This document shows, one piece after another, positions 8,881 through 18,263 of a stretch of 39,493 nucleotides of DNA. Source of the DNA: UBA3206 sp963623875 (GTDB taxonomy: Bacteria; Bacillota_I; Bacilli_A; Acholeplasmatales; Anaeroplasmataceae); assembly GCA_963623875.1 (NCBI GenBank), contig CAVFNL010000044.1:1-39493 (forward strand), given 5' to 3'. The stretch's first letter is position 1. Every line of letters begins with the position of its first letter. The position numbers and the translations under genes are program-made. Under the pieces are notes generated by a model. The model saw only the letters and a program-made list of their open reading frames with translations, made no database searches and was not told the origin of the DNA.

Positions 8881-10314
8881 ATGGAATTATTTGATGTAAT
8901 ACCAGAAAATTTCTTTTCTATTTTATCTAGTAAAAATAAAAAGTTATACTCAGCTTGCGCAATGCAGGCTTTTCAAATTTATGAGACAGGTTCTATTCTT
9001 GGAGTAGATAAAAAACTTATTGTTGATGAGCTAACTTTATTTCTTGAAGACAATGAAGAATTAATGAATGAAGAAGTTTGTGAATTATTGCCAGAAGAAA
9101 ATAATGATAAAAGAGAACTTGCAAATTTTGTTTTAAGACGTCTTGAAGAATGTGGTTGGATTTATGTAGATTTAACACAAGACTATGTTGAAATTCTAAA
9201 TTTTACTGATACTGCAATAACAATCATTGAAGCATTGTATCAAATATGTCCTCAAGCAACTAAATATCAAGACTATTATGATGATAATGATGAGTCTTAT
9301 CCACTCTTAGTAGATCCTAATGAATATAAAGGCTATATTTATACGATATATTCACTTTTATCAAATAATGAACTTGATTATTCGATTATGATTTCAGAAG
9401 TATATAAAAATACTAAGAATTTAATTAGATCACTTAGGAAAATGGATTCAAGAATAAAGGATTATATTAACGGTGTTGTAGAAACATCCGAAATTAAAGA
9501 TCTAATGAAAAATTTAATGAATTATAATGATGAAATTTATGAACCCACATACACAAAATTAAAAACAGCAGATAATATTAATAAATATCGTTTAAAAATT
9601 GTTACTAAACTTGAAGAAATATCATCAAATTCAATTGCTATGGAACAAATAGCTCAGGACTATATGTTAAGATTTAGAAATAATTCTTTAGCTCTAGAAA
9701 AAGCTAATAGAGATATTGATGAAATGATTGATATATTCAATGACTTAGATGAATATATTTCAGGAATTGACGATAAGAATAAAAACTATATTAATTCTAC
9801 TATTGGTAAAGTTAAATTCTTACTTACTGAAGAAGATAATATTGTTGGTAAATTAAATGGTATTTTAAAATATATTAAAGTAGAAAACCAAAAAGGTAAG
9901 GTTGATAAGGCTATCAATAAAGTAAATAGTGTGTTTAGATTAGAATCATTAAAGGGATTTAATCAATCTTCACTATATACTCCAAGAGGAAAATATCAAA
10001 GAGGGGATTTTTCAGATCTTGATCTTGATAGATTTGACTTTGAGGCCCTTGATGATTCATATCTAAAAGGATTTAAGAGTAAATATGATCCAACCTTTAT
10101 GCAAGATTATATTTTGCGTAGACTTGATGATACAAATTCGCTTGAAGCAAAAAGTCTTTTATCTGACGGAACTTTTGATGATGCACTTATGTGTATATAT
10201 GTACTAATATTTGCATCTGAACATGAATATAGTATATCTAAACTTGATGATTCGATTCAAACTGATTATTTTAAAATGGCGAACTTCAAGATTACAAGAA
10301 AGGAAGAAGAGTAA
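8881..10314 (+). CDS. jetA: JetA/MukF-like kleisin subunit of an SMC complex
   Basis: Kleisin-type subunit of a Wadjet/MksBEF-like condensin. The N-terminus (MELFDVIPENFFSILSSKNK) and overall build match the JetA family: winged-helix-like region over residues 1-110 including RRLEECGWIYVD, then long helices with predicted coiled coil around 190-330, then a C-terminal winged-helix-like part. Kleisins bridge the two SMC heads and bind the JetB/MukE partner. The start is ATG at 8881, eleven bases after AGGGAG; the in-frame GTG at 8869 overlaps that site. The 477-residue length suits JetA (about 480-500). First gene of the operon, with one-base overlap to jetB. Assignment rests on recalled family patterns and on the jetB/jetC neighbours. 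Confidence 0.85.
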   Translation: MELFDVIPENFFSILSSKNKKLYSACAMQAFQIYETGSILGVDKKLIVDELTLFLEDNEELMNEEVCELLPEENNDKRELANFVLRRLEECGWIYVDLTQDYVEILNFTDTAITIIEALYQICPQATKYQDYYDDNDESYPLLVDPNEYKGYIYTIYSLLSNNELDYSIMISEVYKNTKNLIRSLRKMDSRIKDYINGVVETSEIKDLMKNLMNYNDEIYEPTYTKLKTADNINKYRLKIVTKLEEISSNSIAMEQIAQDYMLRFRNNSLALEKANRDIDEMIDIFNDLDEYISGIDDKNKNYINSTIGKVKFLLTEEDNIVGKLNGILKYIKVENQKGKVDKAINKVNSVFRLESLKGFNQSSLYTPRGKYQRGDFSDLDLDRFDFEALDDSYLKGFKSKYDPTFMQDYILRRLDDTNSLEAKSLLSDGTFDDALMCIYVLIFASEHEYSISKLDDSIQTDYFKMANFKITRKEEE

Positions 10315-10898
10315 TGTTACAAACTTATGAATCATTTTCAGAGGGGCAAAAGAATGAATTTAGAAGTATAGCTAATAAAATGCTATCTAATACATTCCTT
10401 GCAAGAGATAAGGAAAATAATAAAAACGATTATTATTTCTTAATAAATTATAAAGATTTATTTGAAGAATTTTTTGATATTTTAGGATATGAATTAGTTG
10501 TAAAGACTGATATAGGTGTAGCTTTTGTATCATCAGAAGGTTCACAAAATGCAGTTAAATTAAAAAGAGATTTAACAATTGTTCTTTTAATTTTACGTAT
10601 TTTATATCATGAAAAATTAAAAGAAACATCACTAAATGAAAATATTTCAGTGAATGTTGAAGATATTCACACTAAATATAATTATCTAGAAATAAAGAAG
10701 AGAATTAATAAAACTGATTTAGTTGAAGCGCTAAGAACATTTAGAAGATTTAATCTTATTGAAGTCATAGGTGATATTACATCATCTAGCGCAAGAATTA
10801 TAATTTTCCCTACAATTTTGTATGCAGTTAATACAGAAGAAATAAGAGAAGTTTATGAATCTATCGAACGTATTGTTAATGAAAGTGAGGCTAATTAA
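10314..10898 (+). CDS. jetB: JetB/MukE-like subunit (DUF4194 type)
   Basis: Small winged-helix (KITE-type) partner that binds the kleisin in MukBEF/JetABC complexes. The 194 residues fit the DUF4194/JetB size. Recognisable features are the N-terminal helix pair with NYKDLFEEFFDILGYELVV, the GVAFVSSEG strand, a basic helix RDLTIVLLILRILYHEK, and a C-terminal winged-helix-like part around ALRTFRRFNLIEVIG. It sits between jetA (one-base overlap) and jetC (two-base gap), the invariant order of these operons, which strengthens the call. Confidence 0.85.
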   Translation: MLQTYESFSEGQKNEFRSIANKMLSNTFLARDKENNKNDYYFLINYKDLFEEFFDILGYELVVKTDIGVAFVSSEGSQNAVKLKRDLTIVLLILRILYHEKLKETSLNENISVNVEDIHTKYNYLEIKKRINKTDLVEALRTFRRFNLIEVIGDITSSSARIIIFPTILYAVNTEEIREVYESIERIVNESEAN

Positions 10899-10900
10899 TA

Positions 10901-13900
10901 ATGATTAAACTTAGAAAAATTAGATTAATAAATTGGCATTACCTTACTAACGAAACAATAGAAGTAAAAGATAATATCCTTCTTACAGGACAAAATGCAT
11001 CAGGAAAGTCTACTATACTAGATGCGATAACTTTTATCTTAACAGGTGGAGAACAAAACTTTAACCTTGCAGCAAACGAAAAAGGTAAGCGTGATCTTAA
11101 AGGTTATGTTAAATGTAAATTAGGTGCAGAAGATAAAGAATTCCTTCGTAATGGGGATGTTTCAGGACATATTTGTCTTGAATTTTATAATGAAAATACA
11201 AGTGAGACATTTGTGGTAGGTTCTGTTATAGATGCATTTGGTGATATAGGACCTGCAAAATATGTAATGTATAGAGGAAAATGTGAAATAAACGATGATT
11301 TATTCTTAGAAAATGGGAAACATATATACTCTATACTTGAATTTAAAAAACATAATAAAGGATTTGAAATATATCCTACTAAAACCGAAGCTAAACGTGG
11401 ATTCCGTAATGCATTTGGTTCAATAAATGAAGATTATTTCAAATTAATAGTTAAAGCTCTTGCGTTTAAGCCAATCGCTAATGTTAAAGAATTTATTTAT
11501 AATAATATACTTGAAGAAAAAGAAATTAAAGTATCTTCAATCAAAGATTCAATAAGAGCTTATAAAGAACTTGAAAGTACTTTAAATGTTATCAAAAATA
11601 AAATAGAAGATCTTAAAGATATTGGTGAAACTTATCAAACAATCGAAGAATTTGAAGAACAAAAAAATTATTATACATATTTAATGAAACTTTTTGATGT
11701 AATGGATGTTAAAAAACAAATATCTGATTGTGAAAAACAAGTTTCATTGTATGAGGAACAAAGAACATTAAAATCAGATTCTTTAGTTGAACTTTCAAAA
11801 GAAAAAGATGAATTAGAAGCTAAACGTAATGAACTTTATAATATTCTTGCAAATTCAGAAGAATTTAAGGCTGAAGAATATGTAGACCGTCAACTAGATA
11901 AAGCTACAAGAGAATATGAACAAGTAAAAGACTCAATGTCATTATATGTAAAAAAAGCTTCATATTTTAAGGACGCAGTTAATGAACTTAGAAAATTTAA
12001 TAATTCAAAGAAAATTTATCAAGAACTTGCGAATTTACCTCTTTCAAGTGTTTCTAATTTTGATAGTGAAAAAGTCAAATTAACATTAATTGATATTGAA
12101 AATAGATTAGATGATACTATTGAAGAAATAAATATCAATAAGGGTGGAAAAGCAAAAGAAAGACAAGAAATTCTTGCGGAAATTAATGAAGTTTCTAGTG
12201 CATTGAAAGGATTGTCAAACAATAAATTAAGATATAATCCTAAATTATTACAATTACGTAGTGATATTCAAACAGGGCTTAAAAACATTTATGGATTTGA
12301 TGTATCAATTCATTTCTTTGCGGAATTGATTGATATTAAAGACAAAACTTGGGCTGATACTATAGAAATATTCTTAGCGAATAGACGTTTTGATATGATA
12401 GTTGAACCTAAATATTATGATACTGCATTAAGCGTATTTGCACGTGTTAAGAATAAATATAATTTCTATGGTACAGGTCTTGTAAATACAAAACAAATTT
12501 CAAAATATAAAACATTTGAAAAGAATTCTCTCGCTCAAATTATGACATCAGAAAATGTAGATGCACAGTATTATATAAATTACACATGTGGTAATGTTAT
12601 CATGTGTGATAATGAAACTGAACTAGAAAAATATAATACATCAATTACAAATGATGGATTAATTTATAGAGGATACACTGTACGTGCATTAAATCCTAAT
12701 ATAGACAAACCATTTATTGGAGCTAATGCTCTTCAAGATCAAACAGAATATTGGAATACAAAAGCATTAGAATTAAAGAATAAATATTATGATATTACTC
12801 ATGAAATTGCATCTTGTGATGAAGAATTAGGTTTAATTAAGACTCTTGATTTCCAAACTCTTATCAATTCACTTGATAACGCAATAAAGGCTTCTAACCT
12901 AGAAGCTAAGATTAAAGACTTAAAGAAACAAAAGAATAACGCAGAAAATATGGGTGTATCAGATGTTAAATCTGATTATGATGCGGTATTACAATCCCTT
13001 AAGGCTAACGACGATAAGAAAGTTTCAATAAACCAAGAAATTGGTGGTATTAGAATATCTATTGGTCAAACTGAATCTAATATTTTATCATTAAACGAAA
13101 AATTAAAAACATTAGATACAGAACTTAAAGAATTATCAAAAGATAATATCTTAATTGAAAATAAAGCAAGTGATCAATTTAAAGAAATTGAATCATCCGC
13201 AAATCCTACTAAAGAATTAGATTTATTTGAGCAAAAATTAAAAGATCAAGAAAAATTATACGAAACTCAATGTGATGCCTTACTTAATAAGCAATTTAAG
13301 TATATCAATACATATAATTCAACACTTAGTGTAGGAATAGGCGAAGTTAAGAAATTCTTAAATGAATTAGATAAACTTGAAAAATCCGAACTTATTCAAT
13401 ATGAAAAGAAAGTTAGAACTGCAAGAGAATATGCAGAAATGGTATTTAAAGAAGATTTCTTATCAAAACTTCGTAATAATATTCTTTCAGCTGAAGCTGA
13501 AATTGGAAAGATTAATGAAACATTACAAAAAATCAAATTTGGTACTGATTCATACGAATTTATATTCCCTAAATCAAGTGAATATAGTGCATTCTATGAT
13601 ATGGTAACAAATGAAAATGAAATTAATGGTGAATCATTATTTAGTACTGAATTTGAAATTAAATATGAAACTCAATTAGAGGAATTATTTACATCTCTTG
13701 CCTCAGATGAATTAAATAGTGAAGGTGTAATTAACAAATTCACAGATTATCGTACATATATGGATTATGATATTAAAATTCAAGATGGTAATGGACAAAC
13801 AATGCTTTATTCTAAAGTATTTAAATCTCGTTCAGGAGGAGAAACACAAGTTCCTTTCTATGTTGCAATAATTGCGGCATTTGTAAGAATATTTGAAAAT

Positions 13901-14173
13901 AACAAAGTAGGAGTTAAAGATACTATTGGACTTGTAATGTTCGATGAGGTGTTTGATAAAATGGACTTCCCACGTATGAGAGCTATGATGAAATTTATTT
14001 CTTCAATGCCTATTCAATTAATACTTGCATGTCCTCAATCAGCTGAACGTATTGAAGTATTACAAGAATATACTAACACAACTCTTATAATGGTTCGTCA
14101 AGGCACTAAAGCTCAAGCTTTATCAATTATTGATAAATCAGAAAAGAATAATATAGAAACTTCGGAGGAATAA
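10901..14173 (+). CDS. jetC: JetC/MukB-like SMC ATPase
   Basis: SMC-type ATPase that would dimerise, embrace DNA and extrude loops. Walker A GQNASGKST is at residues 30-38; the ABC signature SRSGGE has SGGE at 978-981; Walker B GLVMFDEVFDKMD has the catalytic Asp-Glu near 1015-1016. Two long Glu/Lys/Leu coiled-coil arms, about 225-450 and 630-930, flank a hinge near 465-510 (TWADTIEIFLANRRFDMIV), typical of MukB/JetC and unlike Smc hinges. Length of 1090 residues matches JetC and is shorter than MukB (about 1480). All catalytic motifs are intact. Downstream, the usual jetD is missing; sepF follows after one base. No frameshift is seen. Confidence 0.92.
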   Translation: MIKLRKIRLINWHYLTNETIEVKDNILLTGQNASGKSTILDAITFILTGGEQNFNLAANEKGKRDLKGYVKCKLGAEDKEFLRNGDVSGHICLEFYNENTSETFVVGSVIDAFGDIGPAKYVMYRGKCEINDDLFLENGKHIYSILEFKKHNKGFEIYPTKTEAKRGFRNAFGSINEDYFKLIVKALAFKPIANVKEFIYNNILEEKEIKVSSIKDSIRAYKELESTLNVIKNKIEDLKDIGETYQTIEEFEEQKNYYTYLMKLFDVMDVKKQISDCEKQVSLYEEQRTLKSDSLVELSKEKDELEAKRNELYNILANSEEFKAEEYVDRQLDKATREYEQVKDSMSLYVKKASYFKDAVNELRKFNNSKKIYQELANLPLSSVSNFDSEKVKLTLIDIENRLDDTIEEININKGGKAKERQEILAEINEVSSALKGLSNNKLRYNPKLLQLRSDIQTGLKNIYGFDVSIHFFAELIDIKDKTWADTIEIFLANRRFDMIVEPKYYDTALSVFARVKNKYNFYGTGLVNTKQISKYKTFEKNSLAQIMTSENVDAQYYINYTCGNVIMCDNETELEKYNTSITNDGLIYRGYTVRALNPNIDKPFIGANALQDQTEYWNTKALELKNKYYDITHEIASCDEELGLIKTLDFQTLINSLDNAIKASNLEAKIKDLKKQKNNAENMGVSDVKSDYDAVLQSLKANDDKKVSINQEIGGIRISIGQTESNILSLNEKLKTLDTELKELSKDNILIENKASDQFKEIESSANPTKELDLFEQKLKDQEKLYETQCDALLNKQFKYINTYNSTLSVGIGEVKKFLNELDKLEKSELIQYEKKVRTAREYAEMVFKEDFLSKLRNNILSAEAEIGKINETLQKIKFGTDSYEFIFPKSSEYSAFYDMVTNENEINGESLFSTEFEIKYETQLEELFTSLASDELNSEGVINKFTDYRTYMDYDIKIQDGNGQTMLYSKVFKSRSGGETQVPFYVAIIAAFVRIFENNKVGVKDTIGLVMFDEVFDKMDFPRMRAMMKFISSMPIQLILACPQSAERIEVLQEYTNTTLIMVRQGTKAQALSIIDKSEKNNIETSEE

Positions 14174-14174
14174 T

Positions 14175-14483
14175 ATGTTTGGAAGAAAAAAAGAAGAAAA
14201 ACTAAAAGCCTCTAAAAGAATAGTATTCGAAAAGATAAATGATGATGATAAACGAGCAGCTGAATTAGTAGAAGAATTAATAGATAATAATCCTATAGTT
14301 GTAAATTTTTGCGAATTAGAAGAACTAGCATATAATAAATTGCTTGCGTTCTTAAGCGGTGCGACATACGCACTTGATGGTGAAATTGTTCAACTTAAGG
14401 AAGATGTTTATTTGTTTGCTAAAAAAGAAGAGTTTTTAGATGGTTCATTAAAAGAATTTATAGAAAAAACTAGGGAGAACTAA
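14175..14483 (+). CDS. sepF: SepF-like cell division protein
   Basis: SepF tethers FtsZ filaments to the membrane and shapes the septum in Gram-positive bacteria. The core is clear: NPIVVNFCELEELAYNKLL followed by FLSGATYALDGEIVQLKEDV, the SepF dimer and polymer fold with the conserved SGAxYALDG stretch. It is short, 102 residues against about 150 in Bacillus, because the N-terminus is only MFGRKKEEKLKASKR: a charged stretch with no obvious amphipathic membrane-binding helix or long linker. The ribosome site GGAGGAA overlaps the end of jetC and the gap is one base, so it is coupled to the SMC genes rather than sitting beside ftsZ/ylmG/divIVA. Fold confident; membrane attachment unclear. Confidence 0.88.
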   Translation: MFGRKKEEKLKASKRIVFEKINDDDKRAAELVEELIDNNPIVVNFCELEELAYNKLLAFLSGATYALDGEIVQLKEDVYLFAKKEEFLDGSLKEFIEKTREN

Positions 14484-14502
14484 AAATATAAGGAGACTTA
14501 TA

Positions 14503-15201
14503 ATGAAAAAATGTTTTCCATTAATTGGATTAATTTTATTAATATTTATGTTAGTATCGTGTGCTGAAGTAACATATAATGGTGAAGAGTTTTCGTATGT
14601 TAAGGAAAACGGCGGATTAACTGTTACTAAAACCACACTTACTAACCCAACTGAATTAAATATTCCAAAGTCTGAAGGCGGAAAGAATGTTCTAAGAATT
14701 GATGATTTAGCGTTCGATGGGATTGTTAATAATGGTAATCTTGATAATGTTATAAAAATTAGTGTACCAGACACAGTGACATATATTGGATCAAGTGCTT
14801 TTGCAAACCTTTCATCCCTTGAAGACATTACTTTATCGAATTCACTTTATATGATATCATCAAAGACATTCCTTTTATGTAAAAATTTAAAGAGTGTTGT
14901 TGTTCCTGAGGGTGTAAAAACTATTGAGAATAATGCTTTTAGAAAATGTTATTCACTAGAATATGTAATACTTCCTTTAAGTATTAAAAGAATAGATTCT
15001 AGTGCATTTGAAGTATCAACTTCTGATACTAAAGGTGTACTAAACGCAGTATATTATAGTGGAAGTTCTGATGACTGGAATAGTGTGAAAGCTGAAAAAG
15101 GTGATAATGATGAATTATTTAATAATCTTTATTATTATTCAGAAACACAAATTTTAGGAAATTATTGGCATTATGTAGACGGAAAACCTACAAAATGGTA
15201 A
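14503..15201 (+). CDS. Lipoprotein with BspA-type leucine-rich repeats
   Basis: Probable surface lipoprotein. Residues 1-20 form a lipoprotein signal (basic start, hydrophobic core, lipobox LVSC with Cys20). From about residue 60 to 160 come four to five LRR_5/BspA repeats of about 23 residues, with the signature pattern IGSSAFANLSSLEDITL, IENNAFRKCYSLEYVIL and IDSSAFE. The C-terminus contains YYSGSSDDWN, a short element often seen at the end of such repeats in gut bacteria. It begins 19 bases after sepF with AAGGAGAC as ribosome site and no terminator between, so it is probably the last gene of the jetABC-sepF transcript. The function, if any, with that complex is unknown. Confidence 0.82.
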   Translation: MKKCFPLIGLILLIFMLVSCAEVTYNGEEFSYVKENGGLTVTKTTLTNPTELNIPKSEGGKNVLRIDDLAFDGIVNNGNLDNVIKISVPDTVTYIGSSAFANLSSLEDITLSNSLYMISSKTFLLCKNLKSVVVPEGVKTIENNAFRKCYSLEYVILPLSIKRIDSSAFEVSTSDTKGVLNAVYYSGSSDDWNSVKAEKGDNDELFNNLYYYSETQILGNYWHYVDGKPTKW

Positions 15202-15208
15202 GTTATTA

Positions 15209-15237
15209 TTTACAAAATAAAAAAAATTATGTATACT
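15209..15237 (+). promoter_or_regulatory. Promoter of the ileS T-box transcript
   Basis: TTTACA, 17 bases, TATACT, starting eight bases after the lipoprotein stop codon. It would start transcription near 15244, giving a leader of about 240 bases. Confidence 0.65.
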
Positions 15238-15300
15238 TATTAAGTATTTTAAAAAAACCGTTATTAAACTAGACGTTAAATACAATATATGTTAGATAAG

Positions 15301-15470
15301 AGATTAGGCTATGTGGTGAAAGGCTTAAAGCATATGTATTTATGTATCACTGGTATAGGTGAGCTTTTGCTCCGCTAATCTACGTTACAGATAAAGAGTG
15401 CGAGTTTTCTCGAACTAAGGTGGTACCACGGTTATTAATCGTCCTTAATTTTAGGACGATTTTTATTTTT
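15301..15470 (+). promoter_or_regulatory. T-box riboswitch controlling ileS
   Basis: Senses uncharged tRNA-Ile and prevents early termination. Stem I is closed by AGATTAG (15301-15307) and CTAATCT (15375-15381), a perfect seven-base match. The conserved T-box AAGGTGGTACCACGG is at 15417-15431. The terminator hairpin pairs AATCGTCCT (15437-15445) with AGGACGATT (15453-15461), followed by a T-rich run; the T-box can pair with its 5' side region to form the competing antiterminator. ATC at 15346-15348, followed by A, is the best candidate for the isoleucine specifier codon, but I could not fold the loop with certainty. Position directly before ileS agrees with the specificity. Confidence 0.92.
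15437..15470 (+). terminator. Regulated terminator inside the ileS T-box leader
   Basis: Nine-base perfect stem AATCGTCCT/AGGACGATT with a seven-base loop and following T-rich tract; it ends just before the AGGAGG ribosome site of ileS. Confidence 0.9.
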
Positions 15471-15482
15471 TAGGAGGATTAT

Positions 15483-18209
15483 ATGGAAAGCGAAAAGAAA
15501 GATTACAAAAATACCTTATTTATGGGTAATACCTCATTTGAAATGAGAGGTAATTTAACTAATAAAGAACCTAAAATGCAAGAAAAATGGGAAAATATTG
15601 ATTTGTACAATAAGGTTTTAAAGAAGAATGAAGGATGTGAGGAATACACAGTTCATGATGGACCTCCATATGCAAATGGTGATATTCATTTAGGACATGC
15701 CTTAAATAAAATATTAAAAGACTTTGTAGTTCGTTATAAGAATATGAAGGGATTTAAGTCTTTATATATTCCAGGTTGGGATACTCACGGACTCCCTATT
15801 GAAACAGCACTTCAAAAACAAGGTGTAAATAGAAAGACTATGGAAAAGAGTGAATTCCGTAAACTTTGTGAAGAGTACGCATATAAACAAGTTGAAAGAC
15901 AAAAAGTTGGATTTAAACGTCTTGGAGTTCTAGGAGATTGGGATCATCCATACATTACTCTTCAACATGATTTTGAACGTGATCAAATTTTAGTATTTGC
16001 TAAAATGGCTGAAAGAGGATTAATTTATAAAGGATTAAAACCAGTTTATTGGTCTCCATCTTCTGAATCAGCACTTGCAGAAGCTGAAATTGAATATAAA
16101 GATATCACATCTAAAGCTATTTATTTTACATTACCTATAGTAAATGGCGAAGGCGAATTTAAGGATGCTAAATTCATGGTTTGGACAACTACACCATGGA
16201 CACTTCCAGGTAACCTTGCAGTAGCATGCGGACCTTCAATTAATTATTCATTAATAACTACATCAAATCATGGAAAATTAATTCTTGCGACTGATATGTT
16301 AGAAGCATTAACATCAAAATTAAATTTAACTGATGTTAATACTATTTTAACTATAAATGGTGATGAATTATTAAACTTAAAATATAAACATCCACTTTAT
16401 GATAGAATATCTCCTTGTATTAATGCAGATTATGTTACTACAACAGATGGTACAGGATTTGTTCATATAGCCCCAGGGTATGGAGAAGAAGACTATGAAG
16501 CAGGTAAGCAATATGGTCTTGATACATTAGTCCTTGTAGATGATAAGGGATATCAAATGGCTGGTGCTGGGAAATATGCCGGACTTTATTATGAGGAAAG
16601 TGAAGATGTAATTATTGAAGATTTAGATAAATCTGGTAATTTATTATTACTTGATCCAATTGTGCATAGTTATCCACATGACTGGCGTACTAAGAAACCT
16701 GTAATTTTCCGTGCAACTCCACAATGGTTTGCGTCTATTGATCCTATTAAAGATGACATCTTAAAAGCTATTAAGAATGTAAATTGGAACCCTAAATGGG
16801 GAGATGTACGTATTTCTAATATGATTAAAGATAGACATGATTGGTGTATTTCACGTCAAAGAGCTTGGGGTGTACCTATTCCTATTTTCTACTGTGAAAA
16901 TGGAGATGCAATTCTTGATCAAGATGTATTAAAACATGTTGCAAAATTATTTGGAGAATATGGATCTAATATTTGGTTTATGCGTGATGCTAAGGACCTA
17001 CTTCCAGAAGGTTATACAAATCCAGGTTCACCTAATGGAATATTCAAAAAAGAAACTGATATTATGGACGTATGGTTCGACTCAGGATCTTCTCATAAAT
17101 TACTTGAAAGAAGAGGATTAAAATATCCAGCTGATTTATACCTTGAAGGATCAGATCAATATAGAGGATGGTTTAATTCATCTATTATTACAGGAGTTGC
17201 GACTACTGGAATTGCACCTTATAAAAATGTAGTATCTCATGGATTTACATTAGATGGTCAAGGACGTAAGATGAGTAAGTCACTTGGTAATACAGTTGAT
17301 CCTAATAAGGTTTGCAATCAATATGGTGCAGATATTTTAAGACTTTGGGTATCTAGCGTTGAGTATAGAGCTGATATGCCACTTTCAACTGATCTTTTAA
17401 AACAAGTATCTGAAGCATATCGTAAAATACGTAATACTATTAAGTTCTTATTAACTAACATTTCTGATTTTGATTCATCTAAATGCTTGTCTTATGATGA
17501 ATTACAACCTGTAGATAAATACATGTATATCAAACTTCAAAGATATATATCTAATATTTATAAATACTATGATAACTTTGATTTTAATGATGTATATAAA
17601 GAAACTATGGCTTATGTATCAACTACTCTAAGTGCATTCTATCTAGACTTCACTAAGGATATTTTATATATTGAAGACCCTAGATCAAAAGAAAGACTTT
17701 CAACTCAAACAGTCTTCTATCATATCGCTAATGCTTTAATCAAGGTATTATCCCCAATAATTCCTCATACAATGTCTGAAGCATATGATGCATCAAACTT
17801 CAATATAGAAGAAGATGTATATCTTACAAGAATGCCAGAAGAAGTGGCTATTACATCTGATATGCTAAATCTTGAAGAATCATTTGATAAATTTATGAAA
17901 TATCGTGATGTAATTAATAAGGCATTAGAAGAAGCACGTGCTAAAAAGATTATCGGAAAGAGTTTCAATGCACATGTAACAGTAACTTTAGATAGCGAAG
18001 CTAAAAAGTTATTTGAATCTTTAAACTCTAATATCGGACAAATCCTAATTGTTTCACAATATAGCGAAGAGCTTGGAGATAAGTTTGATGTTAAAGTTGA
18101 AGCAGCCCAAGGTTATGTATGTGCAAGATGTTGGACTATTGTTGGTGCAGTAGATGAACTAGAATTATGCCCACGCTGCCGTAAAATCGTTGATAATTTA
18201 AATAAATAA
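15483..18209 (+). CDS. ileS: Isoleucine-tRNA ligase
   Basis: Charges tRNA-Ile with isoleucine. Class I signatures are present: HLGH at residues 69-72 (HIGH motif) and KMSKS at 596-600. The CP1 editing domain lies between, with WTTTPWTLPGNLA. The C-terminal zinc site has C880, C883, C896 and C899 (CARCW and CPRC). The 908-residue length is close to the bacterial type 1 enzyme (about 920-940). The start follows a TAGGAGG ribosome site directly after the T-box terminator. It is transcribed alone: T-box leader upstream, strong terminator downstream. Confidence 0.98.
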   Translation: MESEKKDYKNTLFMGNTSFEMRGNLTNKEPKMQEKWENIDLYNKVLKKNEGCEEYTVHDGPPYANGDIHLGHALNKILKDFVVRYKNMKGFKSLYIPGWDTHGLPIETALQKQGVNRKTMEKSEFRKLCEEYAYKQVERQKVGFKRLGVLGDWDHPYITLQHDFERDQILVFAKMAERGLIYKGLKPVYWSPSSESALAEAEIEYKDITSKAIYFTLPIVNGEGEFKDAKFMVWTTTPWTLPGNLAVACGPSINYSLITTSNHGKLILATDMLEALTSKLNLTDVNTILTINGDELLNLKYKHPLYDRISPCINADYVTTTDGTGFVHIAPGYGEEDYEAGKQYGLDTLVLVDDKGYQMAGAGKYAGLYYEESEDVIIEDLDKSGNLLLLDPIVHSYPHDWRTKKPVIFRATPQWFASIDPIKDDILKAIKNVNWNPKWGDVRISNMIKDRHDWCISRQRAWGVPIPIFYCENGDAILDQDVLKHVAKLFGEYGSNIWFMRDAKDLLPEGYTNPGSPNGIFKKETDIMDVWFDSGSSHKLLERRGLKYPADLYLEGSDQYRGWFNSSIITGVATTGIAPYKNVVSHGFTLDGQGRKMSKSLGNTVDPNKVCNQYGADILRLWVSSVEYRADMPLSTDLLKQVSEAYRKIRNTIKFLLTNISDFDSSKCLSYDELQPVDKYMYIKLQRYISNIYKYYDNFDFNDVYKETMAYVSTTLSAFYLDFTKDILYIEDPRSKERLSTQTVFYHIANALIKVLSPIIPHTMSEAYDASNFNIEEDVYLTRMPEEVAITSDMLNLEESFDKFMKYRDVINKALEEARAKKIIGKSFNAHVTVTLDSEAKKLFESLNSNIGQILIVSQYSEELGDKFDVKVEAAQGYVCARCWTIVGAVDELELCPRCRKIVDNLNK

Positions 18210-18214
18210 TAAAG

Positions 18215-18241
18215 AAAAAAGGCATTGTTATGCCTTTTTTT
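18215..18241 (+). terminator. Rho-independent terminator after ileS
   Basis: AAAAAAGGCAT pairs perfectly with ATGCCTTTTTT around a TGTT loop; the T run is part of the 3' arm. Confidence 0.9.
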
Positions 18242-18263
18242 GATATGCGTATTAACAAATAAT

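Noticed and set aside
8881..15201. A complete Wadjet plasmid-defence system
   Set aside because: JetA, JetB and JetC are present, but no Toprim-type JetD gene is found in the window; calling it a defence system would need that subunit.
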